From Dreissena polymorpha (taxonomy: Eukaryota; Mollusca; Bivalvia; Myida; Dreissenidae): a stretch of 64,000 nucleotides of DNA. Every line of letters begins with the position of its first letter. Position 1 is the first letter of the stretch. Shown here in pieces: positions 11,641-24,300 of this stretch. The stretch is from contig NC_068357.1 in assembly GCF_020536995.1 (NCBI RefSeq), positions 62,627,221 through 62,691,220 of the forward strand. Reading direction: 5' to 3'. The translations under genes and the position numbers were made by a program. Below the pieces are notes generated by a model. It was not told the origin of the DNA. It saw only the letters and a list, made by a program, of their open reading frames with translations, and searched no databases.

Positions 11641-13974
11641 TATTGTCGGTTGGTCTGTGATTTCCTCCTCATTATTTGTATTGTAAGACTCCATTTCATA
11701 ATAAATACCAGTGACAGGATCATGGAAAAATAATAAGTTCTGTCCAATCCTTTTGAAAATGTTTTATTTTATTTTTTTGTCTGTTTTGAGGGTTTTATTC
11801 AAATCAAAACTGTAACATCCAAAACGATACAACTACATATACATATAAGTGCATAAAATATTAACAGTGGTTACATAAAAAATAGTAGTTCAAAACTTGG
11901 TTAAAAAGTAGGTAACACATCTGAACATTCAAAATTTACAACAAGCAATAATAAAAAAATCTACCAAAAACAAAACAAAATAAGGAACATGTATAAACAG
12001 ATACACGTCTTTTGAAAATTGTTAAGTGACAAAAAGTAGTTCACCAGAGCAACTGACTACCGTCTTCAACTTCCCTGCATAGTGTACAACCCTTGTCTTT
12101 GACCTAACTTAAAGGTGTGTTTTGAAATACTTAATGTCTGAAAATTAATGTGAACGTTAATCAGATCCCGGTAATATTAATGTCTACATTACAATGTTTT
12201 TACACGTCCCGCAGGCGCTCAGAAAGCGGAAAAACCAACAGAGCGCAAGTTCTAAATAAAATATATTAGCACAAGCCAAGTAGACATGGTCCCTAAAATT
12301 TGTACCGGGCTCAAAGATGTTCAGCGAAACTCCTATATCTACTATACGAAAGATAGAAGGGACAAAGTTGTGCCAATTGGTTATGAATGTTAGTTTATAA
12401 CCCAGAATATGTATTTTTCCTGCCTCTGTTGCAAACATTGACCAAATAAAGCAGGGTCGGATAAACTAGTTGATATCCTGCAGTACATCACGTGACCGTG
12501 ATCTAACCGTAAGTATGTATTCCTACGCGCCGATTAACATGTTCTAATATTTGACCTTTGAAATTTATTGGGACGCATCATGAATGTTATCGTTATATTA
12601 TATATCATCCTTTTTGTCTTCTTTAAAATATATTACCGAACCAGCTTTCCGTATTTATAATTTTCATTTACTTGATTACGCAATGTATGACGTATCTAGT
12701 GTGACGTCATTTCTCAGATAAAACATACTATCTAGATAGATAGATCTAGTTTCTCTCAGTATTTTAGGGACAACAATTTTGACGCGGTGGTTTTAACCCT
12801 GTTTTTTTAAATATTTTAAAGCATCGAACGAATCATAAACGTAGATCTATTTCGGATTGTGTGTTTGTCATTCATAAGTGTTAACTTCGATAGGAAAAAA
12901 ATAATTCGCTACGACAGGATTACGATTTCGTAAATCGGCATTCGAACCCGAATCCATCCATGAGCCATCTGATGATATTGATCATATGATATTGGCCTGG
13001 GTTCCTCTTCCAATTAAGCTATCTGACCTTTTAAAAAATATGTAGGTAAACTGCAATGTTGTATAATAGCATGATACCTTGCTTAAGAAAATTTTACAAA
13101 GAATTACATTTAATTTATATTTTGTTATGATTTAGAACAGTATATTGTCAGTTCAAAAGCTCAAATGAGTTAATGTTTGAAAAGCCCACAAAAGCTTCTG
13201 TTTGTAAAAATGATGCTAATTAATTTGCCGACTGTGTATAGTTGAGATAAAATCACCTTATTTTGCACAAATCTGGTAAAATATATATGGTTTGAATACC
13301 AACTGCGGATAAGAGCAACAGAACAGTCCTTGTAACTAAATAACTCTAATATTTTAATAAGTAATTATCTAAACCATAAAGTGACCTATACTTCGATAAT
13401 TATGTATACCTGAAGAGAAGATATATCGAAGGTGAATATTGCGTAACACATGAAACTATACACGGTTTTTCAATAAATAGGAACAATGCCTGTCGCCAGG
13501 TAATAACGACACATTGACGATATAAAACACGGGCTATCCTTGTTATACATTATAAACCCATTCATATAAAATAAAAATTAATCGTAGTTTGGCATTTCAG
13601 ATCAAATAGTTAGCAAAAGTGATTTAACAAAACATCTAATTTAAATGTCCGTTACTGTCGCCTTCTCATATTAATTACATTATACCATCCACATATAAGT
13701 AACCTCTGTGATACTGTTGGTTTTAAACAATGCATTTTCTTCGAAAACAAATATGTAAATATGTAAATGTAAACTATTGCAGCACCAATTGCTACGGGGA
13801 AGTCAAACAGAATGTTTCAATTGGAAAACAACACTCGCGTGAATATTCAGAACCTTTATGAACAGTATTAGATTTAGCAATAGTGCTTATAATAAATTAA
13901 ACTTTCGGTTTACTGGTATAAATGAATATACCCACACAATAATGGGCTAAAGTCAAAGAAGTTGAATAGTATAT
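11641..13974. other. AT-rich non-coding stretch, nothing recognised
   Basis: No gene seen. The part at 12180-12560 is somewhat GC-richer but has no recognisable product. Confidence 0.5.
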
Positions 13975-14398
13975 CAGAGGGGGTAATCACGTGACAAACA
14001 AGATGGCGACGTCCATGCCGAGGCAGGTATTTTTCGTCGTTTTATACCCTTTATTACTTGTATTTTTTTATGCCGCTCATTTTCCAGCCATATTAGGAAG
14101 AAAGTTACTGGCTACTATTTCATAGTAATATTCGCTCTACATTTCGACTTTACTCGGTGCGAAATTTCTTAGCGGAATGACCTAATTAGGGCTCCATTAA
14201 GAAAATTTGCGGGGAGTCAAGTCGAGATATTTAGCGAATTTAAATACGAAATATACGCTAATCACCTTTTACTGATATGGCTGGAAAGTGAGCGTCATTT
14301 AAAAAATAAACAGAGGTAATAAAGGGTATAAAACGGCGAAAAATAATTGTCTCGGTATGGACGTCGTCATCTTGACTATCACGTGATTACCCCTTCTG
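13975..14398. mobile_element. Foldback MITE with terminal inverted repeats of about 125 bp
   Basis: Starts CAGAGGGGGTAATCACGTGA and ends with the near-complement (TCACGTGATTACCCCTTCTG). The inverted match runs for about 125 bp on each side, through 'AAGATGGCGACGTCCAT' and 'TTTTATACCCTTTATTAC' to 'CCAGCCATAT'. Flanked by GTATAT on both sides (13969-13974, 14399-14404), a likely 6-bp target duplication. Confidence 0.85.
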
Positions 14399-15841
14399 GT
14401 ATATGCGATCGCAGAAATGTCCGTGACGATAAAATATCCGTGACTTGTAACATATATAACGTTTCAGGCATGTTGGGAGATTGGGATTTATACTTCCATT
14501 GTGTTTATTTCATTGCAATGGTTTATAAAGAATGCTAGCACTTATGTGTGTGCCTAAATTATATTATGTTAATATTGTAAATCTGCAAAGGAACAGTTTG
14601 TGTGGTCTAAATGCTCAGTTAACACTATTTTTCACAAGTAATATATGTCACACTTAAGAAATATTTTGTATAGATAATGCCATTATCATCCATTTCTGCA
14701 TGTTTAGCGCGAAAGCTCTGTATCGGCTATTGTTTAATGTTTGCTTCACACAATACATTTTTCAATGTTTATTAAATTTCCGTTACTCTATAGTGTCGTT
14801 TAAATTTATTGAAGTGCACTTATATAGGAAACAGAACGAATAAACATATGTAATTAGTGGTTCACCTCAGTCATAAATATGATTATTTTGTAATTAACAT
14901 TATATCGAAATCAACACAACACGTTTTATACAAAATACAAAACTTGTGTTCAGTACATATTTAAAAAAATGAGACAACACAATTTTTCTTTCTTCATTTG
15001 ATCATTGAAATTTTCGTGAGATAAAAAAGAAACACTTCACTGACGGTCTCTACAAACAGATAGGCATCTTCAGAATGAGGTACTTTTATTGTAAAATCCT
15101 CTGTACATTATACAGTCGTTTATATTCTGCATATTTGACAATAAAACAAAGTAACAGACATTTAGAGTAGGCTCTGTTGAATAATATACACGGGCACAAA
15201 CAAACCATCATATATAAAAAAGTATAATAGATATGCATGTAAAACTTCGCATGTACGTGTGTGATGGATATGGCTCCTCAATAAACATATCAAAAACGCA
15301 TGCGTAAATATTTTAAAAAAATCAATTGTACACCCCTGGTGTTCCTATTTATTGAAAAACCGTGATAAACAAATTGTGCAGCAAACAAAGATTGGTATAT
15401 ACCAAGGAGCTATATAATAATCTATTATGTATGTCCTTGGCATTTCCTCCTTAAAACACTAAACAATCAACTAGAACCTACAATGTAAAAATTTAGAACA
15501 GCCAACTGCTGCTACCTTCTCAATTATAATTTTCACTGGCATCAGCAATGATTTCTCCATGTTGCATACTGTACTTAGATTTCACAAGGGCCAGGCAGCA
15601 TTTTTGTTTTATTTTCCTTTGTGAGCATTTAAAGTCAAAGTAATTTCAAATTACCATAATTGAGGAATAAATGCAAGGTAGGTCAGCGATAATTATGTCA
15701 CCCACCAAAACATATTATTTAATACCATTGATATAACACTTTGATAATTTTACACTTGTAAGTATATATTTTTTAAGTACCAAAATACTAGGATTAAATT
15801 AATTTGTATATTCCTAACTACTGTTTAAACGTCATTTTAGT
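14399..15841. other. AT-rich non-coding stretch, nothing recognised
   Basis: No gene or clear repeat seen. Confidence 0.5.
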
Positions 15842-15968
15842 TAGCGACTGTCACGTCACCCACCGTACTCAAGGTAGCGACTATCACGTCACCCACCGTA
15901 CTCAAGGTATAGAATGTCAAGTCAGCCACTGTACTAAAGGTAGCGACTGTCATGTCACCCACCTCAAA
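15842..15968. repeat. 33-bp tandem repeat, about 3.9 copies
   Basis: Units start at 15842, 15875, 15908 and 15941 with consensus TAGCGACTGTCACGTCACCC. Thirty-three is a multiple of three, so a short frame stays open through it, but nothing suggests coding. Confidence 0.9.
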
Positions 15969-16295
15969 GTTATTTATATTTTATTTGAATTTATGTTTTA
16001 AATATGGTTAATCACATTTGATCACATCTTTTGATTGCTTGAATCAATCACATTTTATAGTATCTATAAACATTGCACTATTAGTATTTGTAGTAATTAT
16101 CAAATAATTAATTTAGAATGTTCTTTACCAGAAAGGTTAGCCCAGATGTCAATAAGAGCACTATCTCCCTCACTATGAGATATTGTCAAAGGTAGCAATA
16201 TTTGTTTGAATCATGCCATTTTGTGAGGCATAACAAGTAAGCTAAATTCTTGTATTTTTTGCAATAGAAGAGAATAGATATCACGGTACCTGAAC

Positions 16296-16301
16296 CACGT
16301 G
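16296..16301 (+). promoter_or_regulatory. Palindromic E-box CACGTG upstream of a candidate small transcript
   Basis: CCACGTGAC lies 13 bases before the ATG at 16314. It is a binding site for bHLH-ZIP factors in general; use here is unproven. Confidence 0.3.
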
Positions 16302-16313
16302 ACTTTTTCGGCT

Positions 16314-17404
16314 ATGTGTGGGACAATCGGATGTAAACAAAACGTCGCTTCAGGTAACCTTTTTGATAATTTCTTCATTATTTCAAAACCATTTAAAAAA
16401 CAAAACAAAGACGAGTGCCCGGTCATTGTAAAAAGGCACAACTTTGTTAAGTTTGCGCAAAATTAATTAAGTATTTTTTTCCAAAAAGTGCAACCGCGTG
16501 TTTGAAAACACATGATGTGAAATGCTATGTGTGGTATATTTTTTGTTCAATCAACAAAAACATTGATAATAATATTGTCGAGGGTTTAAAAATAGGGCGG
16601 ACATTGTAATTCTTCATAGAGAAGCTACTTACATTGTATGTTTGCGCAAATACATCTTATTCGGAGTGTGTGTATATAAATGTTATACTGCTATGTGTTG
16701 GATACATTTTTTAAATGCTATGTGTGGTATACAAGAATTCTGCATTTAATCTGAACACAGTTTTGTAAGAATCTAGAACATAAACTTTAGTCTGTCCTGA
16801 AAATATATCAAATTAACCAAATGTTACATTATTGAATACTGAAGTAATCGTGTAATGATTAACCAATTTATGTTTAACTGAACTTAATTCTTATTAAAGC
16901 ATACATGTTATGTTGAAATATAATATTTCTTTGTTTTATTTATTGTCTTTAAATAAATATAATGATTGATATTTCTGCCTGATTATTGAATTTGGTCCAT
17001 TTTTTAATGAATGACAAAGAAAATAAATAAGAGCACATGCTTTAAAATGGGTTTTACTTCTTTTGTTTTTCAGACTTGAAAAGGATTAGTCGAAAGATCT
17101 GTAACGCTTTTAAGGTTCGAAGCTGTGTAAGAACTACATGAACACCATCAAACCACACGGAAGGTGATATGTGGCAAGTTAAAAATCAAAACCACGGTGA
17201 CAGAGACAGGGACCCCGCTTCATTCTGTGATGTTTATGGAAAGCTATTTCAACTAACTACGCAAACATACCATTTAACATGTATTTTTGCATAAGCAAAA
17301 CAAAGTGTGTGTATTGATATGTGTGTATATTTATCGGTTTTGTATCTATGTTATTACTAAAATTGATTAGATGAATATAAAATCTGATAATGTGTGTTAA
17401 TAAA
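16314..17404 (+). other. Candidate small two-exon transcript with 34- to 36-residue ORF (speculative)
   Basis: ATG at 16314, possible donor CAG|GTAACC at 16354, excellent acceptor TTTTGTTTTTCAG ending 17073, in-frame stop soon after and AATAAA at 17399-17404. The joined frame reads MCGTIGCKQNVASDLKRISR and stops about 15 residues later. It resembles nothing I recognise. It could instead be a non-coding RNA, a chance arrangement, or an upstream untranslated exon. Confidence 0.2.
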
Positions 17405-17430
17405 ACAGGTGTTTCATAACAAATAATTTA

Positions 17431-17546
17431 AATCCAATGATGCGTGTTTGTGGTCTATTCCAATATCATCTCCATTTGAACATCTTCGAATCCAATAATG
17501 CTTGTTTGTGGTCTATTCCAATATAATCTCCATGAATATCTTCAGT
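17431..17546. repeat. 58-bp tandem duplication
   Basis: AATCCAATGATGCGTGTTTG... from about 17431 is repeated from about 17489 with few differences ('TGTGGTCTATTCCAATAT' in both). Confidence 0.85.
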
Positions 17547-18708
17547 ATATCAAAATAAACACGTCATTAATAATACCATTACTTTATAACTAGCATGCAC
17601 ATGTAACAATAGAAATTAAAGCGCCAAATACATAAAGAAGTACATTAGTATTCACAAAGAAATTGTAATCAGTCAATTTATGAATTTGCAAATCTTGCTA
17701 TTCAAACATATGAATGCTTCAATTAAGTCATAACAAATGATCATCGCCAAAACGTCTTGACTTGTGGGGGTCATTATGCCAACAAACATATTGAATTGCA
17801 TCAATACTTAATTTACTCAAATTCAAATGAAAGCTGAATAACTGACAATAGTTTGAGATGTTTAATGAAAATACCCATTCGCCCCGGTCATGAAAGGGCG
17901 CTGCAAGATCTTGTTACCACTGCACCAAGTAATTAACATTAAATCATATAATGTTGTTCAATTTGTTGAAATGTCAAATTTTTATGTAATGTTTACTTTG
18001 ATTGTTTTCTTTCCCTGCAATACTTGCACCATCTGGTAATAAATCAAACAGTCATTTAAACTTTGGAACATTTACTATACATGTTTGTATATGACAACTT
18101 TTCATTGATCAAGATATCAGTACGTCTCTTGAAGGTGCTTCCAAAAATACTTTAATCTCCCTGAAAAGAACAAAATACAACTGATATAAACTGTTAAACT
18201 TAAAAAAATAGCATGTGTGATATATCAGATAGCTCAATAGGATTTACATACAAATACATGATTTTCCAGAAAAAAATGTCATTGATCCTAGTGTCTATTT
18301 GTTTAAAAATGCTTATGATCTCTTTATGCTTATTTATTAAATTCGTTACAGTCAAAAATGCCTACACATTCCTGCTAAAAAACACACAACTAACACTTTT
18401 TGTAGTTTTGTTGCAATAATATTCACATGACATCTTGCACAAACAATCCTTACGATTTTGTGTATTAAACAAGTGCATTAGTCGGCAGTAACAATTCACT
18501 GAAAATTCAACATTTTGTAACAATATATTTTATAGAAACCAGTATTTCAAGAAAATCGCTTTGACAGATAAAATGTAAAAATCAAAATCCGTATGAGATA
18601 AAGGATCGAAGTTGGGACATGGGATTTACTTTGACATAAGCAGAGTTTCGAGATAATATAACGAGCATCGACTGTTACTAGTATTTGTTAAAGAATACCG
18701 TATGCTAA
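17547..18708. other. AT-rich non-coding stretch, nothing recognised
   Basis: No gene or clear repeat seen. Confidence 0.5.
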
Positions 18709-18802
18709 AAACCTATCGTCGGTCTCTATCAAAAAGAACGTATAAGGGATTGTCACAAGGTGAAGATGCGTAATTTATATTGAGACCGACGACAATAGGT
18801 TC
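18709..18802. repeat. Hairpin MITE-like inverted repeat
   Basis: AACCTATCGTCGGTCTCTAT on the left pairs with ATTGAGACCGACGACAATAG on the right; loop about 50 bp. Confidence 0.7.
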
Positions 18803-20118
18803 TCGACTCTCAACTGTCGTCTTATATATGGATTTTCGATTTTGATCGTTTCCTTTGGCCTAGTCGTGAATTTAATTATATCATAATAATGTGCATTACC
18901 ATGTCGACTGTGCGCTTCGGATCATGTTGTGTCGTTGTTACTATCTCTTCCCCAAAGGAAACATCCAGCCACTCCATGACTCTGTATTTAAAAAAAAACA
19001 TGTTCTTTATTTCGCCTTTGAGAGATAACCAATACGTCCTCTGTGAGGAACGCATACACGCTAAAGCGTTGTCGTAGCGAGGCATATACGTATACTGTCA
19101 GAGACATGATCATACATTATAATACTATTTAGCCTTTATTTCTGACAACTGGGTCACCCTATACATTTCTGAACACACCAGTGGCTTAACAATACATACA
19201 TCAATATGGAAATTGTAAAATTGTGTCAATTAAACATAGATGTAAACCTTAATTGCATTTTTGTAAAATAAAACTTGACTTCGGTTTGATAAAGCAGCGG
19301 TAAATTTAATGTTTAACGCATAAACCAGACACTAGTTGAATCATAATTTGATGTAACAGACCTATGAAATGTCATTGTGCTTAAATTCAGAGTTTTGTTA
19401 TTACAAAAGCATAATCTTACCTGTTTTAAACACAAATTTCCACTAATCCGTTCTTCGATGTCATGTGTATGTACACAATGTTTTCGTAGTAAAACAAATA
19501 CCCGACTTCGTAGCGAAACGGACTACGCTTATACCTCGTCAGCCCCCAGTGAGGCTACTGGGTGCATTATGCTTACCAACATTTGATTTCAATGTTTTCT
19601 TATCAATTGATCCAGATTTTTTGATGCAGCCAATGTTCTGTCTGGGAAAATCAATTCTGAGAAAAGTAAGTGCGGAGGGGGAAATCTACACAAACAGAAG
19701 TGAACTTCTGACATTTTCCATTGGCTGAAAAGATTCTGCAGAAGAATTAAAGAAAATGGATCAAGGCAGTTCTTTTGAAAACATCTAAATAGTTATGCAA
19801 GCATACTGCCAAATTTAAGTAAAGTCTGGAAGTTAGGCAATTTTATTTCATAGTATTTTCTGGGCTTCCGCAGCATTTCTTTTTTTCACCACCATTTCAA
19901 CATTTTTTTTGCATTTTCTAAAAGGATGAAAATAAACACAGTGTGGTGGTGATTGAATTGGCTTATGTGTTTTCTTTGGTTATACAAGTGTCACACTATT
20001 TGGAGCAGTGCCATTAACAGACAATAGAAACCAGGAAAGCTGTCCCTGTTACACTGCTGTATCACACTCAGGAGAGTTAGGACACTCTGTGGAATAATAA
20101 TTGGGCTGTGCTCTATGA
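18803..20118. other. Non-coding stretch, nothing recognised
   Basis: Overlapping short frames at 18876-19085 and 19377-19728 show no known domain. Confidence 0.5.
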
Positions 20119-20362
20119 AAAGGGGTTTAATGCATTGCTTTAAGTGTTGTCCCAGATTAGCCTGTGCAGTCCACATAGGCTGATCAGGGATGACACTTCC
20201 CAAACTGGATTTTTGCTATGAAGAGACTTCCTTTATACGGAAAATGTCATAAAATTGGAAAGTGTCGTCCCCTATTAGCCTTTGCGGATTGCACAGCCTA
20301 ATCTGGGACGCCACTTCACGCACATGCATTACAGCCCCTTTTCACAGAGCAAGGCCCAATTT
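20119..20362. mobile_element. Palindromic MITE, 'AGCCTGTGCAGTCC' family
   Basis: Two halves facing each other: GATTAGCCTGTGCAGTCCAC near 20156 and its near-complement around 20275-20305, with outer ends AAAAGGGGTTTAATGC and GCATTACAGCCCCTTTT. Related copies at 6845, 36640 and 40996. Confidence 0.75.
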
Positions 20363-21212
20363 TGCAATAAGATCATGAAATACTGCTCCAGACAACGTTA
20401 TAAATGATTTATTATCCGCTGAACATAAAAATGTCTCATAGCTTTGAATACAGTGATATATTTCCATCAAAATATGCAAATAAGCGAAGTCTCGCTGTAC
20501 AAAATTTGATAATTCATTCAATTCTTAAAAGTTTTGCCAGGATTCATATTTATAACAACTTTATACTTATTTTATACTTATTTTATAATAATAATGATTA
20601 CAAATTGCTGCAGCTAACAGATGTTACACTGATGTAATTGTTGAAGTGGGCGTTTTCATTAGGGGAATGTTCATCTGAGAGTTGTAGACACAGAACATCA
20701 TTATGCAGTAGACAGAAGTGTGAAAGTGATGTTCAGACAGCGGAAAGACTTTAATTAATTGTTGTCTCAAGCCGATATATATTTCTTTGTCCTCATTTCT
20801 CTTTTAGGAAAATCTTCTTTCTGTCAAGCCCTAATACTGTGTGGTTTTTAAATCTGAATATGCTGACTCTTGTTGTGAAATGGTCTTACTTGTACATGCA
20901 TGGCTGGATGAAGACAATTTTTAAAATATTAAAATACTGGCACATGAAGATACCAATAAAATAGTACTAAGACAAGTGATCACATGTTGAATACAGATTA
21001 GAATTGAATACTTATTCACTGACAATTTAATAGTCCATTGGTTACAATGTGTATAACACATGTTACATTGAGTTTTTGCGAAAAATTGAAGCTTCAATTA
21101 GAAACATTTTCCTTAACTTAAGTTTCAAGACATCAAAATGTAAAACTAAATTCTCAAATCATATTAATCAATTTCTATCAAGCTTATCTTAAGTATACTA
21201 TTCTATTTTCAG
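20363..21212. other. Intronic or 5' flanking DNA of ERR
   Basis: AT-rich, ending in the acceptor TTTTCAG at 21206-21212. No first zinc-finger exon is visible here. Confidence 0.6.
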
Positions 21213-21329
21213 GGAACATTGATTACTCATGTCCGGCCAATGGAGACTGTGAAATAACAAAGCGCAGAAGGAAGGCATGTCAAGCTTGCAGATTTCAGAA
21301 ATGCCTCTTCGTTGGCATGCTCAGAGAAG
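21213..21329 (+). CDS. ERR: ERR exon: second zinc finger of the DNA-binding domain
   Basis: Acceptor TTTTCAG at 21206-21212, donor GTATGT at 21330. Enters with two bases of a Gly codon and leaves with one base (phase 1). The peptide begins [20 protein letters not shown] and ends [10 protein letters not shown]. It holds the four zinc-binding Cys of finger two and the D-box between the first two, which contributes to dimer contacts and spacing. The intron position between the two fingers is the usual one in nuclear receptors. A SINE begins 8 bases after the donor. Confidence 0.96.
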
Positions 21330-24300
21330 GTATGTTTAGTTTAAACCTATTTATTTTAGCTCGATTGCATCAAAGGCTTAAGGCTGATATAAACGCTCTC
21401 GAGTCCGTTTCCTGGGCCTATAACTAGTACTAGGTGTCTTTGGTTGAGAGCTAAAGAACGCTCCCATGGTGGGGATCGAACTCATGACCTCCCGGTCGCT
21501 CCAAGGCAGACACCATATACATTACACCTCGGCCACCTTGAGAACATACCTTTGAAGGTATGTTTGGTCTATTACATTAAATATGTGAATGGGCATCCAG
21601 ACCCAATTGGTAATTTTTGTTACTTAAAACTGTGCCTCAGTCTACAAATCCTAAAATACTGTGCAAAATGGTTAGATTTTCTGCTATACAAAATGCTTGT
21701 GCTTTTTTCTTCAAAACCTTTTCCTCAGGCTTAAAATAATCTCATAAAGCATACATGTTATGAATTGTAGTTGTTTATTATATGAAGTGTGCCCGTTATC
21801 ATAAATATCACTGGGGCATTTCCCCCTGGTAATAAAAAAAGGCCATCTCTGGTTTAAAATTGAACTACTTTTCTTGAGTCACTAAAAACTTGTGCACAGT
21901 GATGGTCATTTTATGTTATCGCTGGCTGCTGGTAATCCATCCTATTATGGAAGTCCAACTGGGACTGTAGGGCCATGATAGAGTATCTTTCTAATCAGTG
22001 GACATGATTTGTAAGCCTGTCCTGTGGTTGCCACTATAATACAACCTTATTATACAGGACCCCCCAATATGATCCCATTGTGGTTATAATAGCTCATAGT
22101 TTAGCTAGAATTAGTGGATAATTATGGTAGTTCAAGGCCAGTGGCTGTTGAACATGATGATATAATGTGGAGACAGCTTTTTATAAGAGAATATTTCATA
22201 CTAATTTGGAAATATGATGGATTGATAAAATTTAGGCTGTCCAGCTATAGGGCTGTATTTGCAAAAACTTGCTTATGGTTTGTTCCCCAATTGATGGGAG
22301 TTTGTAGGTGGTGATATTTGATACTGAACACATCGAATTTCCTCTTTCAAAACCTCTAAGTGTTCTAAGAACTGTAGTGGACATCACTTTTTAACCAGGT
22401 TTTCCGAAGGAAAAAAATGGTTATTAGATTGGCGAATGCGGGCGGGCTGGCGAGCGGGCGGAACAAGCTTGTCCGGGCCATAACTATGTCGTTTATTGTC
22501 AGATTTTAAAATCATTTGGCACATTTGTTCACCATCATTGGACGGTGTGTCGCGCGAAATAATTACGTCGATATCTCCAAGGTCAAGGTCACACTTTGAG
22601 TTCAAAGGTCAAAAATGGCCATAAATGAGCTTGTCCTGGCCATAACTATGTCATTCATTGTGAGATTTTAAAATCATTTGGCACATTTGTTCACCATCAT
22701 GGGACGGTGTGTCGCACGAAAGAATCACGTCAATATCTCCAATGTCAAGGTCGCCACGACTAAAAATAGATTTTTTTTAAAAACAAACTTACAAAAGGGG
22801 TTAATTTTGTTTGTTCATTTCAAAAGTTCAGTTTGAGTTTTCTCCCTTTATCAGATTTTTTTTTCACAATGAAAACCTGGTTTTGTGACAATTTTGTCCC
22901 TTGTTCTATTTAATATGATCATGGTTAACCTGAGTCTATTTACATTTAAATGGCTGAATACTTATTTTTACTTGAAGAGGGCTAAATGTAAAATGCTGAA
23001 AATCGAAAACTGAAAGTTTGGTGTGACATTTATATCTGTGGCAGATTCTAATGTACTGTGGGTTGAAAAAAAAGATTGATGTCTGACTGTCTGTTACATT
23101 TGGTATTTAAAGAGTCAGAACTTCAATAAAACTGTGAAATGTTCTATGAGTAAAAAAAAAGCTGATCTCCATAATGATGCGAACATTTCCTACATAGTAT
23201 ATAGACATATCTTTTTCTCTTCAAATTTAATACATTATTTACCTTGTCACAAACTAAATACATTTATGTGCATATGTGGTCCAGTTAATGTAACAGGATC
23301 TGTCAAGGTTAACCCATTCATGCCTAGCGTCCTGAAAAAAGGACATTGCAAACAGCGTAGACCCAGATGACAGTCGCCGCATAATGCGGCGTCTCATCTG
23401 GGTCTGCGCTGTTTGCTTAAAAGGAATTTCTTTATGAAATATTCTTATTATAGAAATAAATATACTTGACATCCCTAATTTTGGAAATAAATTGATCCAA
23501 TTTAGAAGGATGGGAGAGTCAACTAGTCATAAATGGGTTAATATTATTTCATCATTCTGTACCTGATCAGTTTTGTACAGTTTGATATTACTGATCATGC
23601 TACCATCATATTTTATGACCTTACAGATATAAAGACATGTGGTGACATTGTTTAACAAATTTATCCAAGCCAAGTGCATACGACTAAGTTGGTTATCTAC
23701 ATGCAAATAATCTGACTAAAGCATTATCTATTACTGAATGTTATTTATAGGTATGTCACTCATTAAAGGTGCCTTTTCACAGATTTTGGCATTTTTTAAC
23801 TTATTCATTAAATGCTTTATATCGATAAATGTAAACATTGGATGGTAAAAGCTCCAGTAAAAAATCAAGAATAAAATTAAAAAAAGGAAAAGAACATTGC
23901 CAAGACCAGGTTTCGAACCAGTGACCCCTGGAGTCCTGCCAGAGTCCTGAAGTAAAAACGCTTTAGCCTACTGAGCTATTCCGCTGAGTACACTTACTTG
24001 ACGTATTTTATACCTTATATAAGCAATCTTCGTAGTTTCACAAAATTTAACGACAAAAACAGAACTCTCCAAATTATTCAATCGTTTCGCGTTGCAACGC
24101 TTTATAATTTTTAGGTTTTAAAATCGTTAAAAGATGCATATAATGGCTATATTAGACCATGGTAAATGTTCAGTATTACTGTTTCCTCACAAATATCATA
24201 ACTAAAACGAAAATTTGCGAATCTGAAACAACTTTTTTCAATTTTGTCACTTTACCAAAGCGTGAAAAGATCCCTTTAAAGCAGTCTTCACTTAGAATGT

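Noticed and set aside
1-21212. First zinc-finger exon of ERR
   Set aside because: Looked for a CxVCGD...CKAFFKR-type exon ending in phase 1; none seen by eye, so it is assumed to be upstream of the window.
21444-21734. Frame with [10 protein letters not shown]-like text, and a similar one at 36864-37046
   Set aside because: This is the antisense reading of the tRNA-derived SINE, not a protein gene.
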